This document shows, one piece after another, positions 16,994 to 26,618 of a stretch of DNA of 64,000 bases. The stretch's first letter is position 1. Each line of letters opens with the position of its first letter. A program made the translations under genes and the position numbers. Source of the stretch: Pseudomonadota bacterium (GTDB taxonomy: Bacteria > Pseudomonadota > Gammaproteobacteria > Steroidobacterales > Steroidobacteraceae); assembly GCA_021822385.1 (NCBI GenBank), contig JAKARC010000010.1, forward strand, positions 1 through 64,000, written 5' to 3'. The notes under the pieces were generated by a model that saw nothing but the letters and a program-made list of their open reading frames with translations, ran no database searches and was not told the origin of the DNA.

Positions 16994-17392
16994 CTACTTC
17001 CAGACGTGGTAGTGCATCATGCCCGGCATCATGCGGCTGTCGAGGCTGTACATGATCCACAGCGATCCGCCGATGACGATGAAGATCATGATCAGCACGT
17101 AGATCAGCGCCATGCGGTTCCACTGCTGTTCCTGCGAGCGGTTCAGATGCAGGAAGTAAACCACGTGCACCACCATCTGCATCGCCGCGCAAACAGCAAT
17201 CACGACCAGCACGTCCGTCATGACATGGTCGATCACCAGCGCGAACGGAATGATCGTCAGGACGATGGCCAGAACGAATCCGGTGATGTACTGCTTGTAC
17301 GTCGGTGCATGAGCGCCGCCGTGCCCGTGCGGGCCTCCGTCATGATGGGCGTGCGGCCCATGCCCGCCAAGGGCTTCGTTCGCAACGTTCAT
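16994..17392 (-). CDS. cyoD: Cytochrome bo3 ubiquinol oxidase subunit IV
   Basis: A 132-residue inner-membrane protein with a His/Gly-rich N-terminus (HGPHAHHDGGPHGH) and three hydrophobic helices (YITGFVLAIVLTIIPFALV, VLVVIAVCAAMQMVVHVVYF, LIYVLIMIFIVIGGSLWIM). Subunit IV helps assemble the oxidase and has no cofactor. Its ATG overlaps the cyoC stop by one base. It is the last gene of cyoABCD; no cyoE (haem O synthase) follows, so that gene must lie elsewhere. Confidence 0.93.
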   Translation of the reverse strand: MNVANEALGGHGPHAHHDGGPHGHGGAHAPTYKQYITGFVLAIVLTIIPFALVIDHVMTDVLVVIAVCAAMQMVVHVVYFLHLNRSQEQQWNRMALIYVLIMIFIVIGGSLWIMYSLDSRMMPGMMHYHVWK

Positions 17393-18078
17393 CAGTGCAC
17401 CACTCCGGAAAGGTAGACCAGCGAGAACACGCCCACCCAGATGATGTCGAGGAAGTGCCAGAACAGCATCAGGCAGTTCAAGCGCCCGCGATTGGTCGGC
17501 GTGAGCCCCTTCTTGGCCACCGCCACCATCATCACGGCCATGAAGATCAGGCCGCAGGTGACATGCAACCCGTGGGTTCCGACCAGCGTGAAGAAGCAGG
17601 ACAGAAAGGCGCTGCGGCTCGCCGTGGCACCGATCGCGACCATATGCGCGAACTCGTGCACTTCCATGCTGACGAAACCGAGGCCGAGCACGAAGGTCAC
17701 CGCGAGCCAGCCGAGCGTCGCCTGCTTGCGATCGGCATTCATGGCGAGCGTGGCGAGCCCGCAGGTGAAGCTGCTGACGAGCAGGAACATCGTCTCGGTG
17801 AGCGTATACGGCAGATCGAACAACTGCCGCGCGGTGGGACCACCGGCCGTGTGGCCGTGCAGCACCGCGTAGGTCGCAAACAGGCCCGCGAACAGCAGAC
17901 AGTCGCTCATCAGGTAGAGCCAGAAGCCGAGCTGGATCGTCGAGGCCGTATCATGATGCGGCTCCGCGCCAGCATCGACCTGTGCGTGCAGCTCGCGCGG
18001 TTCGACCGTACCCGCGGCCGCATAACCGGGCTTCAGCGCGAGAGCACCCTCTTGCATGGCAGCCGTACCGTTAGACAT
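17392..18078 (-). CDS. cyoC: Cytochrome bo3 ubiquinol oxidase subunit III
   Basis: A 228-residue subunit III with five membrane segments after a soluble N-terminus. Recognisable stretches are FWLYLMSDCLLFAGLFATYA, FVSMEVHEFAHM and LVGTHGLHVTCGLIFM, which are standard for the CyoC family. It shapes the oxygen and proton entry route in subunit I rather than carrying cofactors. It begins 4 bases after the cyoB stop and overlaps cyoD by one base. Confidence 0.95.
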   Translation of the reverse strand: MSNGTAAMQEGALALKPGYAAAGTVEPRELHAQVDAGAEPHHDTASTIQLGFWLYLMSDCLLFAGLFATYAVLHGHTAGGPTARQLFDLPYTLTETMFLLVSSFTCGLATLAMNADRKQATLGWLAVTFVLGLGFVSMEVHEFAHMVAIGATASRSAFLSCFFTLVGTHGLHVTCGLIFMAVMMVAVAKKGLTPTNRGRLNCLMLFWHFLDIIWVGVFSLVYLSGVVH

Positions 18079-18081
18079 CGT

Positions 18082-20055
18082 TTACACGCTCCCCGCTTCG
18101 ACACGTCCGTGCAGGTCCTCGACCCGTCGCACTTCATCGGCGCCGAGGTAGTAATCCCGATCGTCGTTGAAGGCATGCTGGATCAGCGTTCCCAACACTC
18201 CCGCCAGACACAGGGCCGCCAGCCACCAGATGTGCCAGATCAACCCGAAGCCCATGACGAAGGCGAACCCGCCAATGATAAATCCCGTCGCCGAGTTGCG
18301 CGGCATATGGACGGGAACGAATGTCGAGTTCTTCAGCTCCACCCCGCGCTGCTTCATTTCCCAGAACGCGTCGCGATCGCGCACGACCGGAATACGGGCA
18401 AAGTTATAGGCCGGTGCCGGCGAGGGCAGCGCCCACTCCAATGTCCGCCCGTTCCATGGATCGCCCGTCAGGTCGCGCGCCTGCTCGCGCTGGCGGATGC
18501 TCACCACGACCTGCACGACCTGCAGGATGATCCCGGCGAAGATGATCATCGCGCCCACCCAGGCGATCTCGAACAATGGATGCCATGCGGCTACGTTGTA
18601 GTGATCCATGCGGCGCGTAGCCCCCATGAAGCCGAGGATGTACAGCGGCATGAAGGCAACGTAAAAGCCGATCACCCAGCACCAGAACGCCGCACGGCCG
18701 AGGCGCTCGTTCAACTTGAAGCCGAAGATCTTCGGCGCCCAGTAGGAGATCCCGGCGAATATCCCAAACACCACCCCGCCGATGAGCACGTTATGGAAGT
18801 GCGCCACCAGGAACAGGCTGTTGTGCAATACAAAGTCCGCCGGCGGCTCGGCAAGGAGGATCCCGCTCATGCCGCCGATCGTGAAGGTGATGAGGAAGGC
18901 GATCGTCCAGAGCATGGGGGTCTCGAAGCGGATGCGGCCGCGAAACATGGTCAGCATCCAGTTGAAGATCTTCACCCCCGTCGGGATCGCGATGATCATG
19001 GTGGTGATGCCGAAGAAGGCGTTCACCCCCGGGCCGTTACCCATGGTGAAGAAGTGATGCAGCCACACCGTCAAGGACAGCAGGGCGATCGCCATCGTCG
19101 CATACACCATGGAGTCGTAGCCGAACAGGCGCTTGCCGGAGAACACCGGGACGATCTCCGAGTACACGCCAAACAGCGGCAGGATGAGGATGTACACCTC
19201 GGGGTGGCCCCAGAGCCAGAAGAGGTTCACGTACATCATCGGATCGCCGCCGAGGGCATTGGTGAAGAAGTGCGTGCCGACATAGCGGTCGAGCGCCAAC
19301 AGGCCAAGCGCCACCGTGAGAATGGGGAAAGCTGCGACGATCAGTACGCTCGTGACCAGCGTCGCCCAGGTAAATACCGGCATGCGCATCATTTTCATGC
19401 CCGGAGCGCGCATCTTGAGGATGGTGGCGAGAAAGTTGATGCCGGTGAGGGTCGTGCCGACACCGGCGATCTGCAGTGCCCAGATGTAGTAGTCCACCCC
19501 GACACCCGGACTGTAATGCAGCTCGGACAGCGGCGGATAGCCGACCCAGCCGCAGCGCGAGAAGTTGCCGACGATGAGGGCGACGTTCACCAGCATGGCC
19601 CCGCCGGCGGTGAGCCACAGGCTGAGGTTGTTCATCAACGGGAAGGCAACGTCACGCGCACCGATCTGCAGCGGCACGATGCAGTTCATCAGCCCGATGA
19701 TGAACGGCATCGCCATGAAGAAGATCATGATCGTGCCGTGGGCGGTGAAGATCTGATCAAAGTGTCCCGGCGGCAGATAGCCCATGTTGGGGCCGAAGGC
19801 CATCGCCTGCTGCGTCCGCATCATGATGGCGTCGGCGAAACCGCGCAGCAGCATCAGTGCGGCCAGGATCATGTACATGATCCCGATCTTCTTGTGATCG
19901 ACCGAGGTCAGCCATTCCCGCCACAGATACGTCCATTTGCGCAGGTAGGTGATCGTGGCGAGCGTCGCCACGATGACGAACAGCAGCAGGCCAACCCCGA
20001 ACATGATGATCGGGTTGTGGTAGTGGATGTCGCTCAGGCTGAGAATACCGAACAT
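18082..20055 (-). CDS. cyoB: Cytochrome bo3 ubiquinol oxidase subunit I
   Basis: The catalytic haem-copper subunit (657 residues), which reduces oxygen with electrons from ubiquinol and pumps protons. Low-spin haem ligands are in [11 protein letters not shown] and VAHFHNVL. CuB ligands are in [12 protein letters not shown] (with the His-Tyr crosslink pair) and WLHHFFTMG. The quinol-site pattern [14 protein letters not shown] and PPGHFDQIF matches E. coli CyoB, so this is a quinol rather than cytochrome c oxidase. ATG at 20055 has GGGAGAGA upstream; the track start is a TTG two codons earlier. Confidence 0.97.
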   Translation of the reverse strand: MFGILSLSDIHYHNPIIMFGVGLLLFVIVATLATITYLRKWTYLWREWLTSVDHKKIGIMYMILAALMLLRGFADAIMMRTQQAMAFGPNMGYLPPGHFDQIFTAHGTIMIFFMAMPFIIGLMNCIVPLQIGARDVAFPLMNNLSLWLTAGGAMLVNVALIVGNFSRCGWVGYPPLSELHYSPGVGVDYYIWALQIAGVGTTLTGINFLATILKMRAPGMKMMRMPVFTWATLVTSVLIVAAFPILTVALGLLALDRYVGTHFFTNALGGDPMMYVNLFWLWGHPEVYILILPLFGVYSEIVPVFSGKRLFGYDSMVYATMAIALLSLTVWLHHFFTMGNGPGVNAFFGITTMIIAIPTGVKIFNWMLTMFRGRIRFETPMLWTIAFLITFTIGGMSGILLAEPPADFVLHNSLFLVAHFHNVLIGGVVFGIFAGISYWAPKIFGFKLNERLGRAAFWCWVIGFYVAFMPLYILGFMGATRRMDHYNVAAWHPLFEIAWVGAMIIFAGIILQVVQVVVSIRQREQARDLTGDPWNGRTLEWALPSPAPAYNFARIPVVRDRDAFWEMKQRGVELKNSTFVPVHMPRNSATGFIIGGFAFVMGFGLIWHIWWLAALCLAGVLGTLIQHAFNDDRDYYLGADEVRRVEDLHGRVEAGSV

Positions 20056-20057
20056 GC

Positions 20058-21044
20058 TCAATCTCTCCCAATGGGGCCCGTTTCCCCGCCGGATGTGAGG
20101 GTCGTCGCCTTCATGGCCAGGGACCGGCCGGGCGCGAGCTTGCCCTCGAGAATCTGCGCATACAGATCCGGATCGACGTGCGCATAGTAGGTCACCGGCA
20201 CATTCGAACTCGGCCTGTCGAGCTTCAGATAGGTCTTAACGTCGAGTGTCTTCGAGGAGGCTGCGGCATGGGCGAGCCAGCGCTTGTAGTCACTCTCTTT
20301 CATGGCCTGCACGTGGAACACCATGCCCGAGAAGCCGCCGCCGCTGAAGTTCGCGGAGATGCCCCGATAGGTGCCCGGAGCGCTCGCCACCAGATTATCC
20401 GCAGTCTGCATGTTGCCCATGGCATAGATCTGGCTGCCGAGCCGCGGAATAAAGAACGAATTCATCACCGTCGCCGACGTGATGTGAAACACCACGGGCA
20501 CGCCGACCGGTATGGCCACCTGGTTCACGGCCGCGACATTGTGGTTCGGATAGATGAACAGCCACTTCCAATCCATCGCCACCGCTTCGATATGCACCGG
20601 CTTGACGTTCGAGAGCACCGTGGGGTGGTAAGGATTCAGCTGGTGGGATCCGCGCCAGGCCATCACGCCGAGGAAGCAAACGATGACCACCGGGATTCCC
20701 CACATGGTGAGCTCGATCTTGGTCGAGTGGCACCAGTCCGGTTCGTAGCGCGCCTTGGTGTTCGAGGCGCGGTAGCGCCAGACGATCACCAGGGTAAGAA
20801 TGATCACCGGGGCCACGACGAGCAGCATCAGCCCGATGGCGGTATCGATGATCCATTTCTCGGCCACCCCGATCGGACCGGCCGGATTGAGCACGGCCCA
20901 GTGGCAGCCCGACAGCAGGAGCGTTGCCGAGAGCGGCAGGATAAGTCTAAGGAGTCGAGACCGGGAAGTGCGCTTCATTTGGGGCGAAGACCAAGCATGC
21001 TGTGACACGCGCGGAGCATGGCGCGTGACCTTCGGTAATTCCAT
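20058..21044 (-). CDS. cyoA: Cytochrome bo3 ubiquinol oxidase subunit II
   Basis: Subunit II of the quinol oxidase: a lipoprotein signal (SATLLLSGC), two membrane helices ([35 protein letters not shown]) and a periplasmic cupredoxin domain. The CuA cysteine motif is absent, as expected for a quinol oxidase. The start [11 protein letters not shown] has an AGGGAA site and gives 328 residues. An alternative ATG at 20978 (MKRTSRSRL) gives a more usual signal peptide but has a poor ribosome site. First gene of the operon. Confidence 0.93.
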   Translation of the reverse strand: MELPKVTRHAPRVSQHAWSSPQMKRTSRSRLLRLILPLSATLLLSGCHWAVLNPAGPIGVAEKWIIDTAIGLMLLVVAPVIILTLVIVWRYRASNTKARYEPDWCHSTKIELTMWGIPVVIVCFLGVMAWRGSHQLNPYHPTVLSNVKPVHIEAVAMDWKWLFIYPNHNVAAVNQVAIPVGVPVVFHITSATVMNSFFIPRLGSQIYAMGNMQTADNLVASAPGTYRGISANFSGGGFSGMVFHVQAMKESDYKRWLAHAAASSKTLDVKTYLKLDRPSSNVPVTYYAHVDPDLYAQILEGKLAPGRSLAMKATTLTSGGETGPIGRD

Positions 21045-21144
21045 AGTGTTCCCTGAAAAAACCTTAAAAATTCTTAAACCCATGGCACGACTTTCATTTC
21101 CAAGGGTACCCTGAAACGTTTGGCACGTATTCTAGCAGCTCGAA

Positions 21145-23700
21145 TCATCTCTCGAGCGCTGCGGTCATGGCCTCGTCTTCACGCCAGTGCGCACCGGCGT
21201 GCATCAGCTCGGCGAGGCGCTCGGGCGGCAGGGACGCGCGCAAGCGCTCCAGGATCCCCGCTTCGATGCTGCGCTTGGCGGGACTCCGTCCGGCGAATTC
21301 CGTGGCAAAGAACGCGTGCGCATAGCCAATGAACTGCGCGGCGCGCTCGAGATGATTCTGGCGGGCGGCGATTTCCGCCCGGTGCTGCAGGCCGCCTGCG
21401 AGCAGCACCGCATCGAGCTCGCTCTCCTCGGTGAGCGGCAGCCCTTCGCGCAGCGCCTCGCTCGCCTCCTCGATCGCCCCCGCGGCGATCAAATAGCCGG
21501 CGAGATTGCACAGCGCGTGGCCGAGCAGGCCGGTGCGGCGCGCTGCGCGGCATCGCCCGATCACCTCACGCGCGAGCGCGATCGCGACCTCGATACGGCC
21601 CTCGGCAAACTGCACCTCGGCCTGATAAATCATCGCCCGCCAGACCCAGAAATCCGCCCGTGAGTGCTGGCCGACCGCGAGCGCCTCGTTGAGCGCGCGG
21701 CTCGCCTCGGCGTACTGCCCGGCCACCGTGTGCGCGATGGCGAGATTCGTCAGACACAGCACGTAGCTCTTTGGCTGCTCGCTCGCCTGCAGCAGCCCGC
21801 AGCCCTCCTGCAGCGCCGCGAGCCCCTCGTGCAGCGCACCGGTGCGCACGAGATTCAGGCCGAGAAATGCGCACGCTCGGGCCCGATCGACCGGCACATC
21901 GAGCTCGCGGAAAAGCTCTGCCGCGCGCGCGAGCGCCGGCAGCGCGCGCCCGCGCGGCTCACCGGTCGAAAGAAAGCCATAGCCGTACCACAGCCGCGCC
22001 TCGATGACCTTGGGAGTCCCGGACCCGAGCATCGCGGTGGCACGTTCGAGCCGCACGCGCCCCTCTTGCATCAGTGATAGCAGATACCACAGCAGGTATG
22101 AGGATGCCGCAAGCTCCACCCCGAGGGCGGGATCGCCATCCGGGCCAAACGCCCAGTCGAGTGCGATGCGCACATTATCGATTTCCGGCCCCAGTCGCTC
22201 GAGCCACTCGGTCGAGGGAGTCTGCTCCCATACGGTGAGCGCGTCGGTCAGATGCGCGCGCATGTGGCGGGCGTGCAGCCGCGCGAGCGGGCCGAACTCG
22301 CCGCTGTCGGCGAGTTTTTCCATGGCATAGGCATGCGTCGTCTCGAGCAGGCGGTACCGTCGCTCGGGACCGGCCGTGTCCGCGACCACCAGCGACTTGT
22401 CCACCAGCTCGGCAATCCGGCTGACCACCTCCCACTCCGGCAGCGCTCCATCGGTCACGACCCGTCCGGCCGCCTCGAGCGTAAAACTGCCGGCAAACAC
22501 CGCCAGGCGGCGCAGGACGATGCGGTCGGGCTCGGCGAGCAACCGATGACTCCAATCAAGTGTGGCGCGCAGCGTCTGATGACGCGGCAGCGCCGTGCGG
22601 CGTCCGCCGGTCAGAACGTGGAAACGCAGATCGAGCCGCTGCGCCAGGCCATCAACGCCGAGCGCCGCCGAGCGCGCCGCGGCCAGTTCAATGGCGAGCG
22701 GAATGCCATCGAGGCGCCGGCAAATCGTGACCACCGTTGCGGCGTTGCGCTCATCCAACGCGAATTGCGGATCAGCGGCCCGGGCGCGCGCCACAAACAG
22801 CCGCACGGCCGCATGACGCTCGGCGGCCGCCGCACCCGCGGCATCCTCAGCGGGAAACTCGAGCGGCCGCAGCCGCAACGTGCACTCGCCCTCGATCCCG
22901 AGCGGCTCCTGGCTGGTGGCGAGCAGGCGCAGCTCAGGCGCCGCGTGCAGCAACGCCTCGGCCTCGCGCGCCGTTGCGCCGATCAGGTGCTCGCAATTAT
23001 CGAGAACCAGCAGCAGACGCCGCGCCCGCAATGCTGCCGCCAGCCGCTCGGCGGTCCAGCGTCCACCTCCGGCCTGCAAGCCGAGCGCGGCATGCACCGC
23101 GCTCGCCACCAGCTGCGGATCGGTCAACGGCGCAAGTTCGGCGAGCCACACGCCGTCGGGGAATTCCGCAAGCGCCGCGCGTGCCGCTTCCAGAGCAAGA
23201 CGGGTCTTGCCAATGCCGCCGGTACCGACGAGGGTCACCAGCCGATTGTGCCGCAGCAGCTCGCGCACCGTCACGAGCTCGGACTCGCGGCCAATGAAAT
23301 CGGCAACCGGCGCCGGCAGATTGGTCGGAACGACCGCTCGCTCCGCGGCATTCATGCCAGCGGTGCTCACGGGCTCCACCCGGCGCACTTCGCCCACGAA
23401 CCGATAGCCGCGCAGCGGCACGGTGACGATGAGATTGCGCTGCGCGCCGAGCGCACGCCGCAGCGCCGAGATCTGCACCTGGATGTTGCTTTCCTCGACG
23501 ACGATACCCGGCCAGGCGCGCGCCAGCAGCTCCTCCTTCGTGACGAGATCCCCGCGCGCCTCGATCAGCACGAGCAGCACATCGAGCGCCCGTGAGCCGA
23601 GCGGGACGCGCTCCTCGCCCACGCGCAGCTCGCGCTGCAGCGGGAACAAGCGATAGCGCCCGAACTCGAGGCAGCTCGCTCCTCGCGCATTACCGTGCAT
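21145..23700 (-). CDS. Winged-helix / NTPase / TPR transcriptional regulator (STAND type)
   Basis: A very large regulator (851 residues from the chosen start MHGNARGASCLEFG). About residues 10-110 form an OmpR/CadC-like winged helix (SRALDVLLVLIEARGDLVTKEELLARAW, ESNIQVQISALRRALG). Next is an NB-ARC-type ATPase with Walker A TLVGTGGIGKTR and Walker B LLLVLDNCEHL. The C-terminal half (from about residue 500) is alpha-helical, TPR-like repeats. Such STAND proteins switch on transcription when a ligand binds the repeats. It is divergent from a secreted glycoside-hydrolase-like gene only 184 bases away, the likeliest target. The ligand is unknown. Confidence 0.88.
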   Translation of the reverse strand: MHGNARGASCLEFGRYRLFPLQRELRVGEERVPLGSRALDVLLVLIEARGDLVTKEELLARAWPGIVVEESNIQVQISALRRALGAQRNLIVTVPLRGYRFVGEVRRVEPVSTAGMNAAERAVVPTNLPAPVADFIGRESELVTVRELLRHNRLVTLVGTGGIGKTRLALEAARAALAEFPDGVWLAELAPLTDPQLVASAVHAALGLQAGGGRWTAERLAAALRARRLLLVLDNCEHLIGATAREAEALLHAAPELRLLATSQEPLGIEGECTLRLRPLEFPAEDAAGAAAAERHAAVRLFVARARAADPQFALDERNAATVVTICRRLDGIPLAIELAAARSAALGVDGLAQRLDLRFHVLTGGRRTALPRHQTLRATLDWSHRLLAEPDRIVLRRLAVFAGSFTLEAAGRVVTDGALPEWEVVSRIAELVDKSLVVADTAGPERRYRLLETTHAYAMEKLADSGEFGPLARLHARHMRAHLTDALTVWEQTPSTEWLERLGPEIDNVRIALDWAFGPDGDPALGVELAASSYLLWYLLSLMQEGRVRLERATAMLGSGTPKVIEARLWYGYGFLSTGEPRGRALPALARAAELFRELDVPVDRARACAFLGLNLVRTGALHEGLAALQEGCGLLQASEQPKSYVLCLTNLAIAHTVAGQYAEASRALNEALAVGQHSRADFWVWRAMIYQAEVQFAEGRIEVAIALAREVIGRCRAARRTGLLGHALCNLAGYLIAAGAIEEASEALREGLPLTEESELDAVLLAGGLQHRAEIAARQNHLERAAQFIGYAHAFFATEFAGRSPAKRSIEAGILERLRASLPPERLAELMHAGAHWREDEAMTAALER

Positions 23701-23884
23701 CAGATCTCGCGGTCCAAATTGATTTGGGATGTGGGCGCGCCGGCTCGCGAATCCCTGCTGGAGATTATAACGCAAGTGCGCCGTGCCGGCCGCCGTGCGC
23801 ACGAGCGCGCCGCATTGACGGCGGCTGCGGCGCGGTCTATGGTAGCGGTATCAGCATCTCTGCGGGATCATCAAGGGGGACATC

Positions 23885-25786
23885 ATGCTCGCACTGCGCC
23901 AATACCTGCTCGCCCTCGTGCTGCTGCTCGGCACGTGTGCACCCGCCTGGGCGGCACCGCCGCCCTACCGAAACTTCAAGGTCACGGTGTACATTCCCGT
24001 GCAGGTGGTCAAGCGCATGGCCCACGATCCGGCCTGGATGCGCTCGAGCTGGCGCGCCATTAGCAGCCGCCTGCATGTCAACAAGGTGTTCATCGAGAGC
24101 TATCGGGCGGGAGTGTGCGCCACCGGGGCGCAACTCGCGTTCGTGAAACATTTCTTCGTGCGCCATGGCGTGGCGGTCGCCGGCGGCATGGCCATGCTCG
24201 CCCCGGGTGGCGACGGCCAGATCGAGACGCTCGATTACGCGCTGCCGAAGGATCGCGCGCTCGCCCGGCGCATGTCGGCGCTAACCGCGCGGCATTTCAA
24301 CGAATTCATCCTCGATGACCTGTATTTTTTCAACACCAAGAGCGCGGCCGACATCGCCGCCAAGGGTAATCTCTCCTGGGCAGCCTATCGCATGCGCACC
24401 ATGGACGAGGTGTCGCGCAAATTGATCCTGGGGCCGGCCAAGGCCGCCAATCCCAAGGTCAAGGTAATCATCAAATTTCCGAACTTCTATCCCTCGTTCC
24501 CGGAGATGGGCTTTGATCTGAAGCGCGAACCGAAGATCTTTCCGGAAATCTGGACCGGCGATGAGACGCGGTACGCGCCCACCACCGATCAGCAGCTGCT
24601 CCCGTACGAAAGTTACGAGATCTTCCGCTACTTCGAGAATATCGCCCCGGGACGCGACGGCGGCGGCTGGGTCGATCCGATCGCGATGCACTATCTCGAT
24701 CGCTACGCCGAGCAGCTCTGGGACACCATCCTCGCCAAGGCGCCGGCGATCAACCTGTTCGAATACAGCAATCTGCTCCAGCCGGCGAACCCGAAGAACC
24801 GTGCGGCCTGGCAATATCTGCCGACCACGTTCAACTATTTCCAGATGCTCAAGCACTGCTGCGGCATGCCGTGGATGCCGGGCGCCAAGCGTCCGCTGCT
24901 CGCCAATGTCGCCGCCTATGCGCTCGCCAAGGTCGATCGCATCGCCGGCAGCCTCGGCAAGCCCGTGGGTCTGGCCGTCTACCGGCCGCTCAACACGAGC
25001 GGCGAGGACTTCCTCACCGAGATGCTCGGCATGATTGGCGTTCCCATCGAGCCGTATCCGTATTGGCCGCACGCCAAGACCGTGCTGCTCACCGAGACGG
25101 CACGCCACGTCCCGCACATCGTCGCACAAATCGCCGCCCATCTGCGTGCCGGGGACAACGTGATCATCACTTCGGGTCTACTGCGCGCCCTGCAGAATCA
25201 CGGTTTCGGTCAAATCACCGCCACGCGCGTGACGCACAGGACCGTGGCCCCGACCCGCTATGTGGCCGGATTTGGTTTCGGCGCCGGCACCTACATCGGC
25301 CATAGCCGTCCGATCCTCTTTCCGCTGATTCATTTCTTCACCAACGGCGCCTGGGCCGTGGTGCGCGGCATCGACGAGCAGAATGGGGTGCCATTGCTGC
25401 TGATGGATCGGTACGGCAAGGGCGTTCTTTACATCCTCGACGTGCCTGATGAGCGCAATGCCTTCTACGCACTGCCGCAGCGGACTCTCGATGCGCTGCG
25501 CGGTTATCTCGTGCGCGGGCTGCCGGTCAGGCTCGACGGGCCGGCGAAGGTCAGCGTGTTCGAGTACAACAACGGGACGTTTGTGGTGGAGTCCTACCGC
25601 AATCACCCCGTGGCCGTGCGCATCACCGGCGCTTTCGCTCAGATACGCAACCTGACCAATGGCGTGGTCTCGGGCGGCAATCCCGTGCGCACGGTGCTGC
25701 CATACGCGGGCGCCGGCGCCCGCGAGTACAGCTACGAGCTTCGTATCGAGCCGCACAGTTTCGAGGCTTTCCGCGAACGCAGTTAG
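23885..25786 (+). CDS. Secreted glycoside-hydrolase-like protein of unknown specificity
   Basis: A 633-residue exported protein. The signal peptide is LLALVLLLGTCAPAWAAPP (cleavage about residue 23). The middle part looks like a TIM-barrel hydrolase: strands such as VNKVFIESYRAG, EFILDDLYFFN with paired acidic residues, VKVIIKFPNFYPSFP and INLFEYSNLL. A second part resembles a glutamine-amidotransferase-like/Rossmann accessory domain (GLAVYRPLNTSGEDFLTEML, GDNVIITSGLL), then a beta-rich C-terminus (SVFEYNNGTFVVESY). I recognise similar uncharacterised proteins in other bacteria but no tested member. It is divergent from the STAND regulator. Confidence 0.7.
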   Translation: MLALRQYLLALVLLLGTCAPAWAAPPPYRNFKVTVYIPVQVVKRMAHDPAWMRSSWRAISSRLHVNKVFIESYRAGVCATGAQLAFVKHFFVRHGVAVAGGMAMLAPGGDGQIETLDYALPKDRALARRMSALTARHFNEFILDDLYFFNTKSAADIAAKGNLSWAAYRMRTMDEVSRKLILGPAKAANPKVKVIIKFPNFYPSFPEMGFDLKREPKIFPEIWTGDETRYAPTTDQQLLPYESYEIFRYFENIAPGRDGGGWVDPIAMHYLDRYAEQLWDTILAKAPAINLFEYSNLLQPANPKNRAAWQYLPTTFNYFQMLKHCCGMPWMPGAKRPLLANVAAYALAKVDRIAGSLGKPVGLAVYRPLNTSGEDFLTEMLGMIGVPIEPYPYWPHAKTVLLTETARHVPHIVAQIAAHLRAGDNVIITSGLLRALQNHGFGQITATRVTHRTVAPTRYVAGFGFGAGTYIGHSRPILFPLIHFFTNGAWAVVRGIDEQNGVPLLLMDRYGKGVLYILDVPDERNAFYALPQRTLDALRGYLVRGLPVRLDGPAKVSVFEYNNGTFVVESYRNHPVAVRITGAFAQIRNLTNGVVSGGNPVRTVLPYAGAGAREYSYELRIEPHSFEAFRERS

Positions 25787-25895
25787 CCCTCCGGACCACA
25801 AGTGCGCGGCCGGCGGCGGCAATTGTCCCGGCCGCGCACACGCGCCCGCGGATCGCGCCGCCCAGGCAGGCCCGGCGGGATGCTAAAGTGAGCCG

Positions 25896-26558
25896 ATGGC
25901 TCTATCGCTCGTGATCTTCGACCTCGACGGCACGCTGATCGACAGCGTTGCCGACCTTGCGCACGCCGTCAATGGCGCGCTGGCCGATCTTGGCGCCGCG
26001 CCGCTCACCGTCCAGGCCGTGCGCGCCATGATCGGGGATGGGACGAGCAGGCTGATTGAACGGGCACTCGCGGCGCGCGGCCTCGCGCGCGCCAACCTTG
26101 CCGATGCGCACCGCAGGTTTCTGCGCCGCTACGCCGCCGATCCCGTGCGTAGCACGTCGGTCTATCCCGGAGTGCACGCGGCGCTCACGCGGTTGCGCGA
26201 GCGCTCGCTGCGCCTGGCGGTCTGCACCAACAAGACCGCCGACCTCACCGCAACGATCCTCGCCCGCCTCGAACTCGCGCCATTTTTCACCGCCGTCATC
26301 GGCGGGGACTCACTGCCCTTTCACAAGCCCGATCCGCGCGTTCTACAGGCGCTGCTTGCACGCTGCTCGGCGCAGCCGCACGACGCACTCATGGTCGGCG
26401 ACAGCGAAGTGGATGCGGCCGCCGCGCAGGGGGCGGGCGTTCCTCTGGTGTTGATGCGCTACGGTTACCGGCGCGCGGCGCTCGAGGACATCCCCTGCCT
26501 CGCCGCGCTCGATGACTTTGCGTGCCTGCCCCAACTGATCGAATCGCTCCCGGGCTGA
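25896..26558 (+). CDS. gph: Phosphoglycolate phosphatase (HAD family)
   Basis: A 220-residue HAD phosphatase. Motif I is FDLDGTLIDS (nucleophile Asp9, acid Asp11), motif II is AVCTNKT, the lysine is in FHKPDP, and motif III is MVGDSEVDAAAA. A cap domain is inserted after motif I. The whole matches Gph, which removes 2-phosphoglycolate arising from DNA repair. Substrate assignment within HAD families is never certain. It is convergent with the guanine deaminase gene. Confidence 0.85.
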   Translation: MALSLVIFDLDGTLIDSVADLAHAVNGALADLGAAPLTVQAVRAMIGDGTSRLIERALAARGLARANLADAHRRFLRRYAADPVRSTSVYPGVHAALTRLRERSLRLAVCTNKTADLTATILARLELAPFFTAVIGGDSLPFHKPDPRVLQALLARCSAQPHDALMVGDSEVDAAAAQGAGVPLVLMRYGYRRAALEDIPCLAALDDFACLPQLIESLPG

Positions 26559-26618
26559 AGCGCCCGCAAGCGCCTGACCGCCCTCGGGGTCGACCTTGAT
26601 TTGAACAGCCCGTTCGAT

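Noticed and set aside
17305-20187. 960-residue ORF on the plus strand
   Set aside because: It lies entirely opposite cyoD, cyoC and cyoB, which are unmistakable. Its His/Glu/Arg-rich composition is what the antisense of membrane-protein codons gives.
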